From contig JAAYHX010000023.1 in NCBI GenBank assembly GCA_012735215.1, forward strand, positions 236,384 through 300,383: a stretch of DNA of 64,000 nucleotides. Reading direction: 5' to 3'. The position numbers were made by a program, and so were the translations under genes. Within the stretch, counting starts at the first letter, position 1; the number at the start of each line of letters is the position of its first letter. Origin of the DNA: Tissierellia bacterium (lineage in GTDB: Bacteria > Bacillota > Clostridia > Tissierellales > Tepidimicrobiaceae). Shown piece after piece: positions 18,269 to 27,110 of the stretch. The notes under the pieces are model-generated. The model searched no databases. It was not told the DNA's origin and worked only from the letters and a program-made list of their open reading frames with translations.

Positions 18269-19081
18269 ATGGATTATGTTAATATACTAGTTATAATTAT
18301 ATCTATAGTATTAGCTTACCTAGCAGTGCCTATCTTACTTAAAGTTTTAACTAAGGGAAATGTTTTAGAATCAAACTATAAAGGTGAAAATATACCAATA
18401 TGTATGGGTTTATTATTTGTTTTTGTGCAAGTATTTAATCTATCCATTTTATACTTATTTTTTGTAGATGACATTAATTACATTATTTATTTATTCTCCT
18501 TAATTCTAATAGGCTTTGTAGGGTTGATGGATGATTTAATGGGAGAAAAGGATGTAAAAGGCTTAAAGGGTCATATATTAAACTTTTTGAAGGGAAATCC
18601 TACTACTGGAGGAATCAAGGCAGGAGTTGGATTTCTGGTATCCTTGTTCGTTTCAATGACCTTATCATCAAATATTATAGATATTATTATAAACACTATG
18701 GTTATAGCATTATTTACTAATCTAATTAATCTATTTGACTTGAGGCCAGGACGTTCATCAAAAGTCTTTATATTATTTTCAATTATTATGCTTATTTCTA
18801 GTACTGCTAGAGTATATGGGAATATTTTATATTCCTTTTTGGGTTTACTACTAATATATTTACCTTTAGATTTAAAGGCTAAGGTTATGATGGGAGATGT
18901 TGGTTCCAATACTATGGGCTTTACCTTAGGGATATATTGTGCTTATTCTCAAAGTCTTATGGCTCAGATGATTTACTTGTTATTCCTTATTATCTTACAT
19001 GTACTGGCTGAGAAGGTTTCTTTTACAAAGATTATAGAGAAGAACAAAGTGCTTAGATTATTGGATAATCTAGGCAGATAA
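18269..19081 (+). CDS. MraY-like polyprenyl-phosphate sugar transferase
   Basis: 270-residue polytopic membrane protein of the glycosyltransferase 4 (MraY/WecA) superfamily. It carries the aspartate motif GLMDDLMGEK, a GNPTTGGIKAG loop, the NLINLFDLRPGR motif and a MGDVGSNTMGF segment, all expected of UDP-sugar phosphate transferases on a lipid carrier. It is shorter than true MraY (about 320 residues) and lacks the mur-cluster context, so it probably starts a separate glycan. It follows the family 2 glycosyltransferase by 4 bases. Confidence 0.8.
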   Translation: MDYVNILVIIISIVLAYLAVPILLKVLTKGNVLESNYKGENIPICMGLLFVFVQVFNLSILYLFFVDDINYIIYLFSLILIGFVGLMDDLMGEKDVKGLKGHILNFLKGNPTTGGIKAGVGFLVSLFVSMTLSSNIIDIIINTMVIALFTNLINLFDLRPGRSSKVFILFSIIMLISSTARVYGNILYSFLGLLLIYLPLDLKAKVMMGDVGSNTMGFTLGIYCAYSQSLMAQMIYLLFLIILHVLAEKVSFTKIIEKNKVLRLLDNLGR

Positions 19082-19094
19082 GGAGTTGTTAATT

Positions 19095-20165
19095 ATGTTA
19101 AGCTATAGAAAAGGAAAAGTAGTAGAAATAGAAGACCAGCAGAAGGATATAACTTTTATAAAGGTTTCTATAAATGGAGAGGTTTCAAGAGCAATAAATT
19201 ATGATGGAATGGTTGGGAATGTAAAAGTTGGGGATACTGTTATTGTAAATACAACAGCTGTTGAATTATCTTTAGGTACAGGAGGATTCCATTTTGTAAT
19301 TTTTAATTATTGCAATGAATCTAAGGAACTTGAGGGTGAAGGACATATCATGAAGCTGAGATATACACCCTTACAGCTTAAATGCTTAGCTGCTGAAGAA
19401 GAGAATAGTCAATATCATGAAATATTCACTAATTTTGAAAGCCTTGATGGTCATTATTTTATTGTTGGCACATTACACAGTATGCTCGCACCTATAGTTT
19501 CTATGTTGAAATGGAAAAAGAGAGATATTAAAATAAATTATATAATGACTGATGGAGGATCTCTTCCAATTTCTTTTAGTAATACAGTTAGGTTGTTAAA
19601 GGAAAAGGGACTAATATATAAGACCATTACCATAGGCCATGCATTTGGTGGAGATTTGGAATGTGTTAATATATACACAGGTTTAATAGCTGCTAAAGAA
19701 ATATTAAAAGGAGATGTAACTATAATCACAATGGGACCTGGAATAGTAGGAACAGGTACTAAATATGGCTTTAGTGGTGTAGAACAGGGGCAAATCATAG
19801 ATGCTATTAATACTTTAGGCGGGAATCCTGTTATTGTACCTAGAATAAGCTTCAGAGATCCAAGAGGAAGACATAGAGGTATAAGCCATCAGACCAGAAC
19901 TGTTCTGTCTGAGATTGCAAAAACTACAGGACAAGTTATAATACCAGAATTGGAAAAAGAAAAATTAGATATAATTAATGAGCAGGTTAAAAGCTTGCAG
20001 CTAGATAAGAAATTTGACTTTGTGTATGAACAAGGTGATGAAATTATAGATGCAATGAATTATTATGGCTTAGCTACCACTACCATGGGCAGAGGGTACC
20101 AGCAGGATAAAGAGTTCTTCTTAACTTTAGGTGCAGTGGGCTCATATTTAGCTAAGAAGTTATAA
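19095..20165 (+). CDS. DUF3866 family protein
   Basis: 356 residues from the ATG at 19095, 9 bases after AAGGAG; the TTG at 19086 is too close. The family is conserved near spo0A/spoIIM in clostridia but has no established function. Visible are a small N-terminal beta domain (about residues 1-75) and a larger Rossmann-like part with GPGIVGTGTKYGFSGVEQGQIIDA and VPRISFRDPRGRHRGISHQTRT. No signal peptide or membrane helix. The conserved glycine and arginine motifs suggest an enzyme. Confidence 0.8.
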   Translation: MLSYRKGKVVEIEDQQKDITFIKVSINGEVSRAINYDGMVGNVKVGDTVIVNTTAVELSLGTGGFHFVIFNYCNESKELEGEGHIMKLRYTPLQLKCLAAEEENSQYHEIFTNFESLDGHYFIVGTLHSMLAPIVSMLKWKKRDIKINYIMTDGGSLPISFSNTVRLLKEKGLIYKTITIGHAFGGDLECVNIYTGLIAAKEILKGDVTIITMGPGIVGTGTKYGFSGVEQGQIIDAINTLGGNPVIVPRISFRDPRGRHRGISHQTRTVLSEIAKTTGQVIIPELEKEKLDIINEQVKSLQLDKKFDFVYEQGDEIIDAMNYYGLATTTMGRGYQQDKEFFLTLGAVGSYLAKKL

Positions 20166-20179
20166 AGGAGGAGAATCAA

Positions 20180-20722
20180 ATGGATTTTGAAGAAAAGACC
20201 ATGAAATCAGAAAAAATATATGAAGGGAAGATAATAAACTTAAGAATAGATACTGTAGAATTACCTGATAAAAAATATTCAAAAAGAGAGATAGTTGAAC
20301 ATCCAGGAGCAGTAGGCATACTACCAATTACAGATGATGGCTGTTTAATTTTGGTAAAACAGTTTAGAAAATCAGTAGAAAAAGCTCTGTTGGAAATACC
20401 TGCTGGGAAAATAGAAGTTAATGAGGAGCCTAAAGAAACTGGGTTAAGGGAATTAGCTGAGGAAACTGGGTATAAGGCAAACAAAATGGAATATCTATTT
20501 GAATTTTATACTTCACCTGGATTCTCCAATGAAAAAATATATTTATTTTTAGCAACTGATTTAGAAAAGGGAGAAATTAATCCTGAAAGTGATGAATATA
20601 TAAAAGTTGAAAAGTATAAAATAGACGACTTAATGGATATGGTATTAAGGGGCGAGATAAATGATGGAAAAACTATAGTAGCCATTTTTTATGCACATAA
20701 GTATATTAATCAAAATACATAA
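20180..20722 (+). CDS. nudF: Nudix hydrolase, ADP-ribose pyrophosphatase type
   Basis: 180 residues with a full Nudix box (GKIEVNE, then REL and EETGY, matching GX5EX7REUXEEXGU) at about residues 76-98 and the upstream VKQFRKSVEKALLEIPAGK that marks the ADP-ribose pyrophosphatase subgroup. A proline-containing FYTSPGFSNEKIYLF loop follows. Sits just before spoIIM, as in many spore-forming Firmicutes. Substrate is by family, not shown. Confidence 0.9.
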   Translation: MDFEEKTMKSEKIYEGKIINLRIDTVELPDKKYSKREIVEHPGAVGILPITDDGCLILVKQFRKSVEKALLEIPAGKIEVNEEPKETGLRELAEETGYKANKMEYLFEFYTSPGFSNEKIYLFLATDLEKGEINPESDEYIKVEKYKIDDLMDMVLRGEINDGKTIVAIFYAHKYINQNT

Positions 20723-20734
20723 TAAGTGATAATA

Positions 20735-20784
20735 CCTCCCTGAAAAGCATATTATTCTATAAGGCTTGTATAAGTGAAGGGAGG
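20735..20784 (+). promoter_or_regulatory. Hairpin that masks the spoIIM ribosome binding site
   Basis: CCTCCCT (20735-20741) is the exact complement of AGGGAGG (20778-20784), which is also the ribosome binding site for the spoIIM TTG start at 20793. The 36-base loop contains a second AAGC/GCTT pairing. It could sequester the start site or serve as a terminator of the Nudix gene. Confidence 0.45.
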
Positions 20785-20792
20785 CTTTATCG

Positions 20793-21428
20793 TTGTTACA
20801 TAAACTTAGAAGATGGCTTTTTAATCATTTTCGTGACAATTTCCTGATATATTTCATTGTAACAGTATTATTCTGTATTGGCATAATAATTGGAGCAGTC
20901 ACTATTAAGGTGATGGAATCTGAAAGAATAAATAGTATAATGCAATTTGTAAATGGGCTATTTAAATCAATTAACTCTTCTGACATCAATAATGTTTCTG
21001 TGTTGAAACAGTCACTGATTGATAACTTCAAAGCTATTTTACTAGTTTGGATTTCAAGTGCTTTAATAGTAGGAGTAATTCTAGTTCCAGCTATAATACT
21101 TTTTAAAGGTTTTGCATTAGGATTCTCTGTTGGTTTCTTTGTAAATGAATTTGGCTTTAAAGGTTTTTTATTTTCAGTGTTAGGGATTTTTTCTCAAAAT
21201 CTTTTCATTATTCCAGGAATAATTGCAATTTCTTCAATTGGTCTAGCTTTTTCAATTAACAATATTAGAAAAAAGAAAATAAGAGTAAAGAGCAATGCTT
21301 TTATATCTGAATTTATTAATTCTTCATCGTTTATTGCTTTATTTTCGGTTTTTGTATTTATAGGCTGTTTGATAGAGGCATATTTAACACCTGTGTTTAT
21401 GAAATTTTTTATTGATTATTTGGGTTAA
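20793..21428 (+). CDS. spoIIM: Stage II sporulation protein M
   Basis: Membrane protein of the SpoIIDMP machine that dissolves septal peptidoglycan and drives engulfment. 211 residues from a TTG start. Five hydrophobic segments are evident (about residues 19-40, 82-105, 110-128, 133-155 and 180-200), with the family motif LFKGFALGFSVGFFVNEFG and GIFSQNLFIIPGII. It is followed after 27 bases by the XerD-like gene, the arrangement also found in Bacillus. Confidence 0.95.
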   Translation: MLHKLRRWLFNHFRDNFLIYFIVTVLFCIGIIIGAVTIKVMESERINSIMQFVNGLFKSINSSDINNVSVLKQSLIDNFKAILLVWISSALIVGVILVPAIILFKGFALGFSVGFFVNEFGFKGFLFSVLGIFSQNLFIIPGIIAISSIGLAFSINNIRKKKIRVKSNAFISEFINSSSFIALFSVFVFIGCLIEAYLTPVFMKFFIDYLG

Positions 21429-21455
21429 TATAATATGTATAAAGGAGAAAAGATT

Positions 21456-22280
21456 ATGATTCAACAGGGGCTTAATGAGTATTTGGAATATATGCAAAAG
21501 GAAAAAAGCTTATCTGATAATACTCTTGAATCCTACAATAGAGATTTAACACAATTTAATAGATATTTAATAGATAAGAATGTTGAAAGCATAAATAGCG
21601 TAAACAAAACTACTATAATAACCTACCTGATGCATTTGCAAAAAAAAGGAAAATCTGCAGCAACCATAGCAAGAAGCTTAGCTTCTATAAGAAGCTTTTT
21701 TCAATATCTTTTAAACTTAGGGTTAATTAATGAAGATCCTACATATAACCTACGTCCACCAAAGCAGGAGAAAAAGTTACCGGAAATACTTACTAAAGAA
21801 GAAGTTGATCTATTATTATCTCAACCTACAGTAGATAATTTTATAGGGGTTAGGGATAAAGCTATGTTAATATTGTTATATAAAACGGGTATAAAGGTAA
21901 CAGATTTAATTGGGCTGAATATGGACAATCTTAACATGGACTTAGGATATTTGCTACTAAACAATTATGATGAGGATATAGTGATATCCATGGATAACTG
22001 TACATTAACCTGCCTAAAGGATTATATAGAAAATTATAGATATAAATATATAAATAAAGATGATGAAGAAGCATTGTTTTTGAATTATAATGGCAATAGA
22101 CTAACAAGACAAGGCTTTTGGAAGATTATTAGGCAGTATAGTCAAAAGGCTAATATAAACAAAAATATTACCCCCATGACTTTAAGACATTCTTTTATCA
22201 TGCATAGTTTGGGCAGCAATACTAATATAAATAAACTTGCTAGTATTATTGGATATTCTAATATAACAACAATCAAATAA
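21456..22280 (+). pseudogene. XerD-like tyrosine recombinase lacking the catalytic site
   Basis: 274 residues from the ATG at 21456 behind AAGGAG. The SAM-like N-terminal domain and catalytic fold of XerD are readily recognised and the locus (spoIIM-xerD-pdp-dacF) is the xerD locus. However, the active site is ruined: the first arginine is lysine (TGIKVTDL), the GKGNK lysine loop is absent, the HXXR histidine is methionine (TPMTLRHSF), the second histidine is tyrosine (IIGYSN), and a TAA at 22278-22280 stands where the nucleophilic tyrosine is expected. Only the arginine of LRH remains. In-frame codons after the stop still resemble a Xer tail. Either a decaying gene or a non-catalytic protein kept for binding. 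Confidence 0.75.
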
Positions 22281-22367
22281 ATTCATATACATCAAGAAAT
22301 GAAGGATTTTAGTTATTTTCTATTAAACTACAAATAAAATAATAATTTTAGATTAGGAAGTGATAAA

Positions 22368-23693
22368 ATGAGAATGTATGACATTATAAAGAAGAAAAGA
22401 GATGGCTATGAGTTAAGTACTGATGAAATAAACTATTTTGTAGATAATTATATAAAAGGATCTATTCCAGATTACCAAATATCAGCATTATTGATGGCTA
22501 TATATTTTAATAAGATGTCTGAAAGAGAAACTCTGGATTTAACAAGAGCAATTGTGAACTCTGGTGATACAGTTGATTTATCTGACATTAAGGGAATAAA
22601 AGTTGATAAACATTCCACTGGTGGAGTGGGGGATACAGTAACACTAATCCTAGGTCCCATGATTGCTGCTTGTGGCGTACCATTTGTAAAAATGTCAGGA
22701 AGAGGATTAGGACATACCGGTGGTACACTGGATAAATTAGAATCAATAGAAGGCTTTAAAGTTGAACTGGATAGGGAAGAGTTCATAAGAAATGTGAATA
22801 AAACTAATATTGCTATTTGTAGTCAAACATCAAACATAGCACCTGCTGACAAAAAATTATATTCTTTGAGGGATGTTACAGCAACTGTTGATAATATTTC
22901 CCTTATTGCTAGCAGCATAATGAGCAAAAAACTTGCTATAGGATCAGATGCAATAATATTAGATGTTAAAGTTGGAAGCGGAGCTTTTATGAAGAGATTA
23001 GATGATGCAATAAACCTATCTAAGGAAATGGTACGTATAGGTACGAATTATGGTAGGGAAACAGTTGCCATAATTACAAACATGGATGAACCACTAGGTA
23101 GGGCTATTGGAAATGCTCTAGAAGTAAAAGAAGCAATTGAAGTGTTAAAAGGTGGAGGACCTGAGGATTTAAGAGAACTTTGCCTATATATAGGATCTAT
23201 ATTATTAAAGCTAGCAAAAAGGGTTAAAAATCAAGAAGAAGGTATAAGACTATTAGAGGAAGTAATCAATAAGAATTTAGCCTTTGAAAAAGTTGTTGAA
23301 CTAGTAGAATCTCAAGGTGGTAATGTGGATCAAGTTAAAAATCCCGATTTGCTTCCTAGCTCAAAGCATGTAATAGAAGTGAAAAGTAAGATGGAAGGAT
23401 ATGTTAACTCAATAGATGCAGAAAGAATAGGTGCTTGTGCTTTAAGGTTAGGTGCAGGAAGGGAAACTATGGATTCTGTTATAGATCTATCAGTAGGGAT
23501 TGTTTTAAATAAAAAAGTAAATGATAAAGTATTAGAAGGAGAAACCCTAGCTTATATACATTCAAATGACTTAGATACAGCCAATGAAGTTAAAAGAGAG
23601 CTATATGACATCATTAGGATTAGTAGTAATCAAGGAAAAGAGAAAAAATTGATATATGGTATGGTTACAAAAGATGGAGTTCAATTGTTTTAG
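22368..23693 (+). CDS. pdp: Pyrimidine-nucleoside phosphorylase
   Basis: Cleaves thymidine, uridine and deoxyuridine with phosphate in nucleoside salvage. 441 residues, a standard length. The small helical domain (STDEINYFVDNYIKGSIPDYQISALLMAIY) is followed by the phosphate loop HSTGGVGDTVTLILGP and the signature KMSGRGLGHTGGTLDKLESI, ending in a C-terminal domain with RLGAGRETMDS. ATG behind TTAGGAAGTG. It stands alone between the XerD-like gene and a terminator. Confidence 0.96.
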   Translation: MRMYDIIKKKRDGYELSTDEINYFVDNYIKGSIPDYQISALLMAIYFNKMSERETLDLTRAIVNSGDTVDLSDIKGIKVDKHSTGGVGDTVTLILGPMIAACGVPFVKMSGRGLGHTGGTLDKLESIEGFKVELDREEFIRNVNKTNIAICSQTSNIAPADKKLYSLRDVTATVDNISLIASSIMSKKLAIGSDAIILDVKVGSGAFMKRLDDAINLSKEMVRIGTNYGRETVAIITNMDEPLGRAIGNALEVKEAIEVLKGGGPEDLRELCLYIGSILLKLAKRVKNQEEGIRLLEEVINKNLAFEKVVELVESQGGNVDQVKNPDLLPSSKHVIEVKSKMEGYVNSIDAERIGACALRLGAGRETMDSVIDLSVGIVLNKKVNDKVLEGETLAYIHSNDLDTANEVKRELYDIIRISSNQGKEKKLIYGMVTKDGVQLF

Positions 23694-23723
23694 CTTTACA
23701 ACAGCTTGTTGTAAAGCTTTTTA
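23692..23723 (+). terminator. Rho-independent terminator after pdp
   Basis: AGCTTTACAACA (23692-23703) pairs perfectly with TGTTGTAAAGCT (23707-23718), loop GCT, followed by TTTTAC. The stem overlaps the stop codon of pdp. Confidence 0.9.
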
Positions 23724-23860
23724 CATAAACAAGTTAATATTGATAAGTTTAATATTTACAGCAAGCCTCCTAATAAAATTACATGAGAAAAAATATTCTC
23801 TTTAGTATAACTAAAGACTTAATGGAAAAGCTAAAAGTAAGTATTTAGATAGGAGGCGAT

Positions 23861-25015
23861 ATGGTGAGTAAGAGAATTATATGTATTATATTGATACTAA
23901 CAATCAGTCTTGTTCCATTAAGAATATTTGCTGAAGAGAATCTGAATATTAATGGAAAATCAGCAATTCTTATGGATTATAATACAAAAAAGGTTATTTA
24001 TGAGCAAAACTCAAAAGAAAAGCTATATCCAGCTAGTTTAACAAAAATAATGACCCTTATCCTAGGCATGGAAGCTTTAGAATCAGGGAAGATTTCATTA
24101 ACTGATGAAGTCAGAATAAGTGCTAATGCTGCCAGTATGGGAGGAAGTCAACTGTGGTTAGAAGAAGGAGAAACTCAAACTGTTGAGAATCTTTTTAAGG
24201 CCATAACTATTAGATCAGCAAACGACGCATCAGTAGCCTTAGCAGAACATATAGCAGGTAGTGAAGAAATATTTGTTAAGATTATGAATGATAAGGCAAA
24301 AGAGTTAGGGATGAATGATACAAATTTTGTCAATGCTTCGGGTTTACACCATGAGGACCACTATACTACAGCATATGATGTAGCATTAATGTCAGCAGAA
24401 TTACTTAGACATGACCAGATACATGAATGGCTTACAGTATATATGGACGAAATTCTAGTAGGAAAGAAAAAAGATAAGGTACAGAGCTTAGTGAATACCA
24501 ATAGATTAATTAAGGAATATGATGGTACTACTGGTATAAAAACAGGTTCTACTAGCCAAGCAGGTTATTGCTTGTCTGCTTCTGCAAAAAAAGGTAATCT
24601 ACATTTAATTGCTGTAGTAATGGGAAGCGATACATCAAAGATAAGATTTGATGAAGCTATTAGACTTATGGATTATGGATTTGCAAATTTTGATTCTGTA
24701 ATAATAGGGAGAAAAGGAGATACTGTTGATAAAGTATTAATTCAAAAAGGAAATACCAAATATCTAGAAGTTACCTTAGAAAGAGATTGTTCTTTATTAA
24801 TACCAAAAGGCCAATCAAAAGATATTACTAAAGAGATAGTACTGCCAGAATATGTAGAAGGTCCAATAAGCCAAGGTGATATAGTAGGAGAGTTGATAGT
24901 TAGAATAGAAGGAAAAGAGGTAGATAAGGTTAATCTAGTTGCTAAGGGCCATGTTGAAAAAACTACAGTTAAAAATATGTTTATTAAAGTATTAAAGAAT
25001 TTTATAAATAATTAA
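23861..25015 (+). CDS. dacF: D-alanyl-D-alanine carboxypeptidase, DacF type (first copy)
   Basis: Penicillin-binding protein of peptidase family S11 that trims peptidoglycan stem peptides; DacF controls spore cortex crosslinking in Bacillus. 384 residues with a signal peptide (hydrophobic residues 5-20, cleavage near IFAEEN). The catalytic SXXK is SLTKI, the second motif is SAND in RSANDASVALAEH, and the third is IKTGST. A C-terminal PBP5-like beta domain and an amphipathic tail follow. It shares its architecture with the gene at 28143. Confidence 0.93.
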   Translation: MVSKRIICIILILTISLVPLRIFAEENLNINGKSAILMDYNTKKVIYEQNSKEKLYPASLTKIMTLILGMEALESGKISLTDEVRISANAASMGGSQLWLEEGETQTVENLFKAITIRSANDASVALAEHIAGSEEIFVKIMNDKAKELGMNDTNFVNASGLHHEDHYTTAYDVALMSAELLRHDQIHEWLTVYMDEILVGKKKDKVQSLVNTNRLIKEYDGTTGIKTGSTSQAGYCLSASAKKGNLHLIAVVMGSDTSKIRFDEAIRLMDYGFANFDSVIIGRKGDTVDKVLIQKGNTKYLEVTLERDCSLLIPKGQSKDITKEIVLPEYVEGPISQGDIVGELIVRIEGKEVDKVNLVAKGHVEKTTVKNMFIKVLKNFINN

Positions 25016-25076
25016 CAGGAAAATATAATTTGTAATTTCTAATAAAAAGTTATAAAATAGAATAAAACCTATTATG

Positions 25077-25104
25077 ACCTCGACTACTTAGTCGAGGTTA
25101 TCTA
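25077..25104 (+). terminator. Terminator after dacF
   Basis: ACCTCGACTA (25077-25086) pairs perfectly with TAGTCGAGGT (25089-25098), then TATCTATT. The T-tract is weak. Confidence 0.75.
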
Positions 25105-25122
25105 TTGAAAGGATGCATTAAG

Positions 25123-25716
25123 GTGAGTTATGACGTATTATTTCGTTTGCCTGGACTATTACTGGCTATAGTAGTACATGAGTTTTCCCATGGATTTGCA
25201 GCCTACCTATTAGGAGATAATACTGCTAAAAATAGCGGAAGATTAAGTTTAAACCCTATAAAACATATAGATTTTATTGGTTTTACTTTTATGCTATTAT
25301 TTAGATTTGGATGGGCAAAACCTGTCCCAATAAACTCTCATAATTTTAGAAATAGAAAAATGGGTATATTTATTGTTTCCTTAGCAGGTCCTCTTTCAAA
25401 TTTTCTAACTGCCTTATTAATACTATACATTTTATCACTGAATATTATTAGTAATAACCTAATATTAAACATGCTGTTGATAGGGCTATGGTATAACATA
25501 ATGCTAGGGATATTTAATTTAATACCTTTGCCTCCCCTTGATGGATCAAAGATATTGGCAAGTTTATTACCTAAAAAGGTAGAAGACTATTTTTATAAGT
25601 ATGAAAAATACCTATATTTAATCCTCATTGTACTTCTACTTAGCGATTCTATAGATAAGATAATGACACCAGTGATAAATTTTAGTTTAAATTTGTTATT
25701 AAAGATAATTAGTTAG
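25123..25716 (+). CDS. Site-2 protease family (M50) membrane metalloprotease
   Basis: Intramembrane zinc protease, 197 residues from the GTG at 25123; the TTG at 25105 lies before AAAGGA and would add six residues. The zinc motif HEFSHG is in the first helix (IVVHEFSHGFAAYLLGD) and the third ligand motif is NLIPLPPLDGSKIL. Four or so hydrophobic helices. This is the short, domain-free S2P subgroup regularly found beside scpA; its substrate is unknown. Not SpoIVFB, which lies in another context and has a CBS domain. Confidence 0.88.
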   Translation: MSYDVLFRLPGLLLAIVVHEFSHGFAAYLLGDNTAKNSGRLSLNPIKHIDFIGFTFMLLFRFGWAKPVPINSHNFRNRKMGIFIVSLAGPLSNFLTALLILYILSLNIISNNLILNMLLIGLWYNIMLGIFNLIPLPPLDGSKILASLLPKKVEDYFYKYEKYLYLILIVLLLSDSIDKIMTPVINFSLNLLLKIIS

Positions 25717-25730
25717 TAGAGGTTGTAGAT

Positions 25731-26489
25731 ATGGAATATAAAGTAATACTTGAAACTTTTGAAGGGCCTTTAGATTTACTGCTATATTTAATAGATAAAG
25801 CCCAGATAGATATATATGAAATTCAAATTAATGAAATTACGGATCAATATTTGAATTATTTAAAGCAAATGGGAGAGTTGGACTTAGAAATCACAAGTGA
25901 ATTTCTTCTTATGGCTACAACTCTTTTAGAGATTAAATCAAGAATGCTCTTACCAGCAAAAGAAAAGGAATTTGATGGACAACAGCTAGAAATAGAGGAA
26001 GCAGATCCCAGAATGGAACTGATAAAGAAGCTAATTGAATATAAGAAGTATAAACATGCTGCAAGTAAATTACAAGAACTTGAAGGGGTTCAAAAAAGAG
26101 TCTTTTATAAACCCAAAGAGGAATTTGTTTTATCTTTAAGAAAAGATGATAAATTAGAAGAGATGAATATAGAGCAATTAATTAATTCCTATATGAAAGT
26201 GATAAAAAAGAAGTTAAATAAGAGTTCATTTAATATTAGACAAATCCAAAATGAAGAGTATAGTCTAAAAAGGTGCATAACCAAGATAAAGAACATACTG
26301 ACATTTAAGAAGAAGATAAAATTTAGTCAGCTTTTTAAAGGAAAACCTGATAGGAGAGAAGTTGTATCAACATTTTTGTCACTATTGGAGCTGATTAAGA
26401 GTAAATACATAAGTGTGCAACAGAATAATAATTTTGATGATATATTGATAAGTAAATTAGAAGAAGAAGGTGACTATGTTGATAGATGA
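25731..26489 (+). CDS. scpA: Segregation and condensation protein A
   Basis: Kleisin subunit of the SMC-ScpAB condensin. 252 residues beginning with the classic YKVILETFEGPLDLLLYLI and LEITSEFLLMATTLLEIKSRMLLP, an acidic linker, and a C-terminal winged helix (LKRCITKIKNILTFKKKIKFSQLF). The gene overlaps scpB by 14 bases, so both are made together. Confidence 0.97.
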   Translation: MEYKVILETFEGPLDLLLYLIDKAQIDIYEIQINEITDQYLNYLKQMGELDLEITSEFLLMATTLLEIKSRMLLPAKEKEFDGQQLEIEEADPRMELIKKLIEYKKYKHAASKLQELEGVQKRVFYKPKEEFVLSLRKDDKLEEMNIEQLINSYMKVIKKKLNKSSFNIRQIQNEEYSLKRCITKIKNILTFKKKIKFSQLFKGKPDRREVVSTFLSLLELIKSKYISVQQNNNFDDILISKLEEEGDYVDR

Positions 26490-27036
26490 TAGAGAGATTA
26501 AAGGAATAATTGAGGGATTATTGTTTGTGTGGGGGGATCCTCTATCCTTAAAAGATATAAAAAATATATTGGAATTAGATGAACAAGAAGTTAGTAGGCT
26601 AATAGATGAAATGATTGATGAGTTTAACTATAATAGAAGGGGATTAAGAATAATAAAGATAAATGATAAGTATCAATTGACAACAAGACCGGAACACCAT
26701 GAATGGATAAGTCAGCTATTTGAAGATAATAAATCAAATAGCCTCTCTTCAGCTGCTTTAGAAACACTAGCAATCATTGCATATAAACAGCCTATAACTA
26801 AAGCCGAGATAGAGAATATAAGAGGAGTAAGATGTGATAAAGCCCTAGAAACTTTATTAAATAAAGACTTGATTAAGGAAGTTGGTAGATTAGAAAGAAC
26901 GGGAAGACCAATAGTATATGGTACTACTGAAGAATTCCTAAGATATTTTGGAATAAAAAATATTAGTGATTTACCTGATATACATGATGTAAATGAAGAT
27001 AATATGGAAAAGGAAGAATTTTATGGAAAAGAATAA
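26476..27036 (+). CDS. scpB: Segregation and condensation protein B
   Basis: Winged-helix partner of ScpA in condensin. 186 residues from the ATG at 26476, 5 bases after GAAGAAGG; the GTG at 26470 overlaps that site. The conserved EGLLFVWGDPLSLKDI, LEDNKSNSLSSAALETLAIIAYKQPITKAEIE and RTGRPIVYGTTEEFLRYFGI regions are all present. Confidence 0.97.
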   Translation: MLIDDREIKGIIEGLLFVWGDPLSLKDIKNILELDEQEVSRLIDEMIDEFNYNRRGLRIIKINDKYQLTTRPEHHEWISQLFEDNKSNSLSSAALETLAIIAYKQPITKAEIENIRGVRCDKALETLLNKDLIKEVGRLERTGRPIVYGTTEEFLRYFGIKNISDLPDIHDVNEDNMEKEEFYGKE

Positions 27037-27066
27037 TACATAAATTAGTATTATTCTTTTTTTTTA
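27028..27066 (+). terminator. Rho-independent terminator after scpB
   Basis: AAAGAATAATAC (27028-27039) pairs perfectly with GTATTATTCTTT (27048-27059), followed by a run of T. It overlaps the scpB stop codon. Confidence 0.9.
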
Positions 27067-27110
27067 TGGAATTATATTTAATGTATATATGTTTTTGATG
27101 GGGTGGCCTA

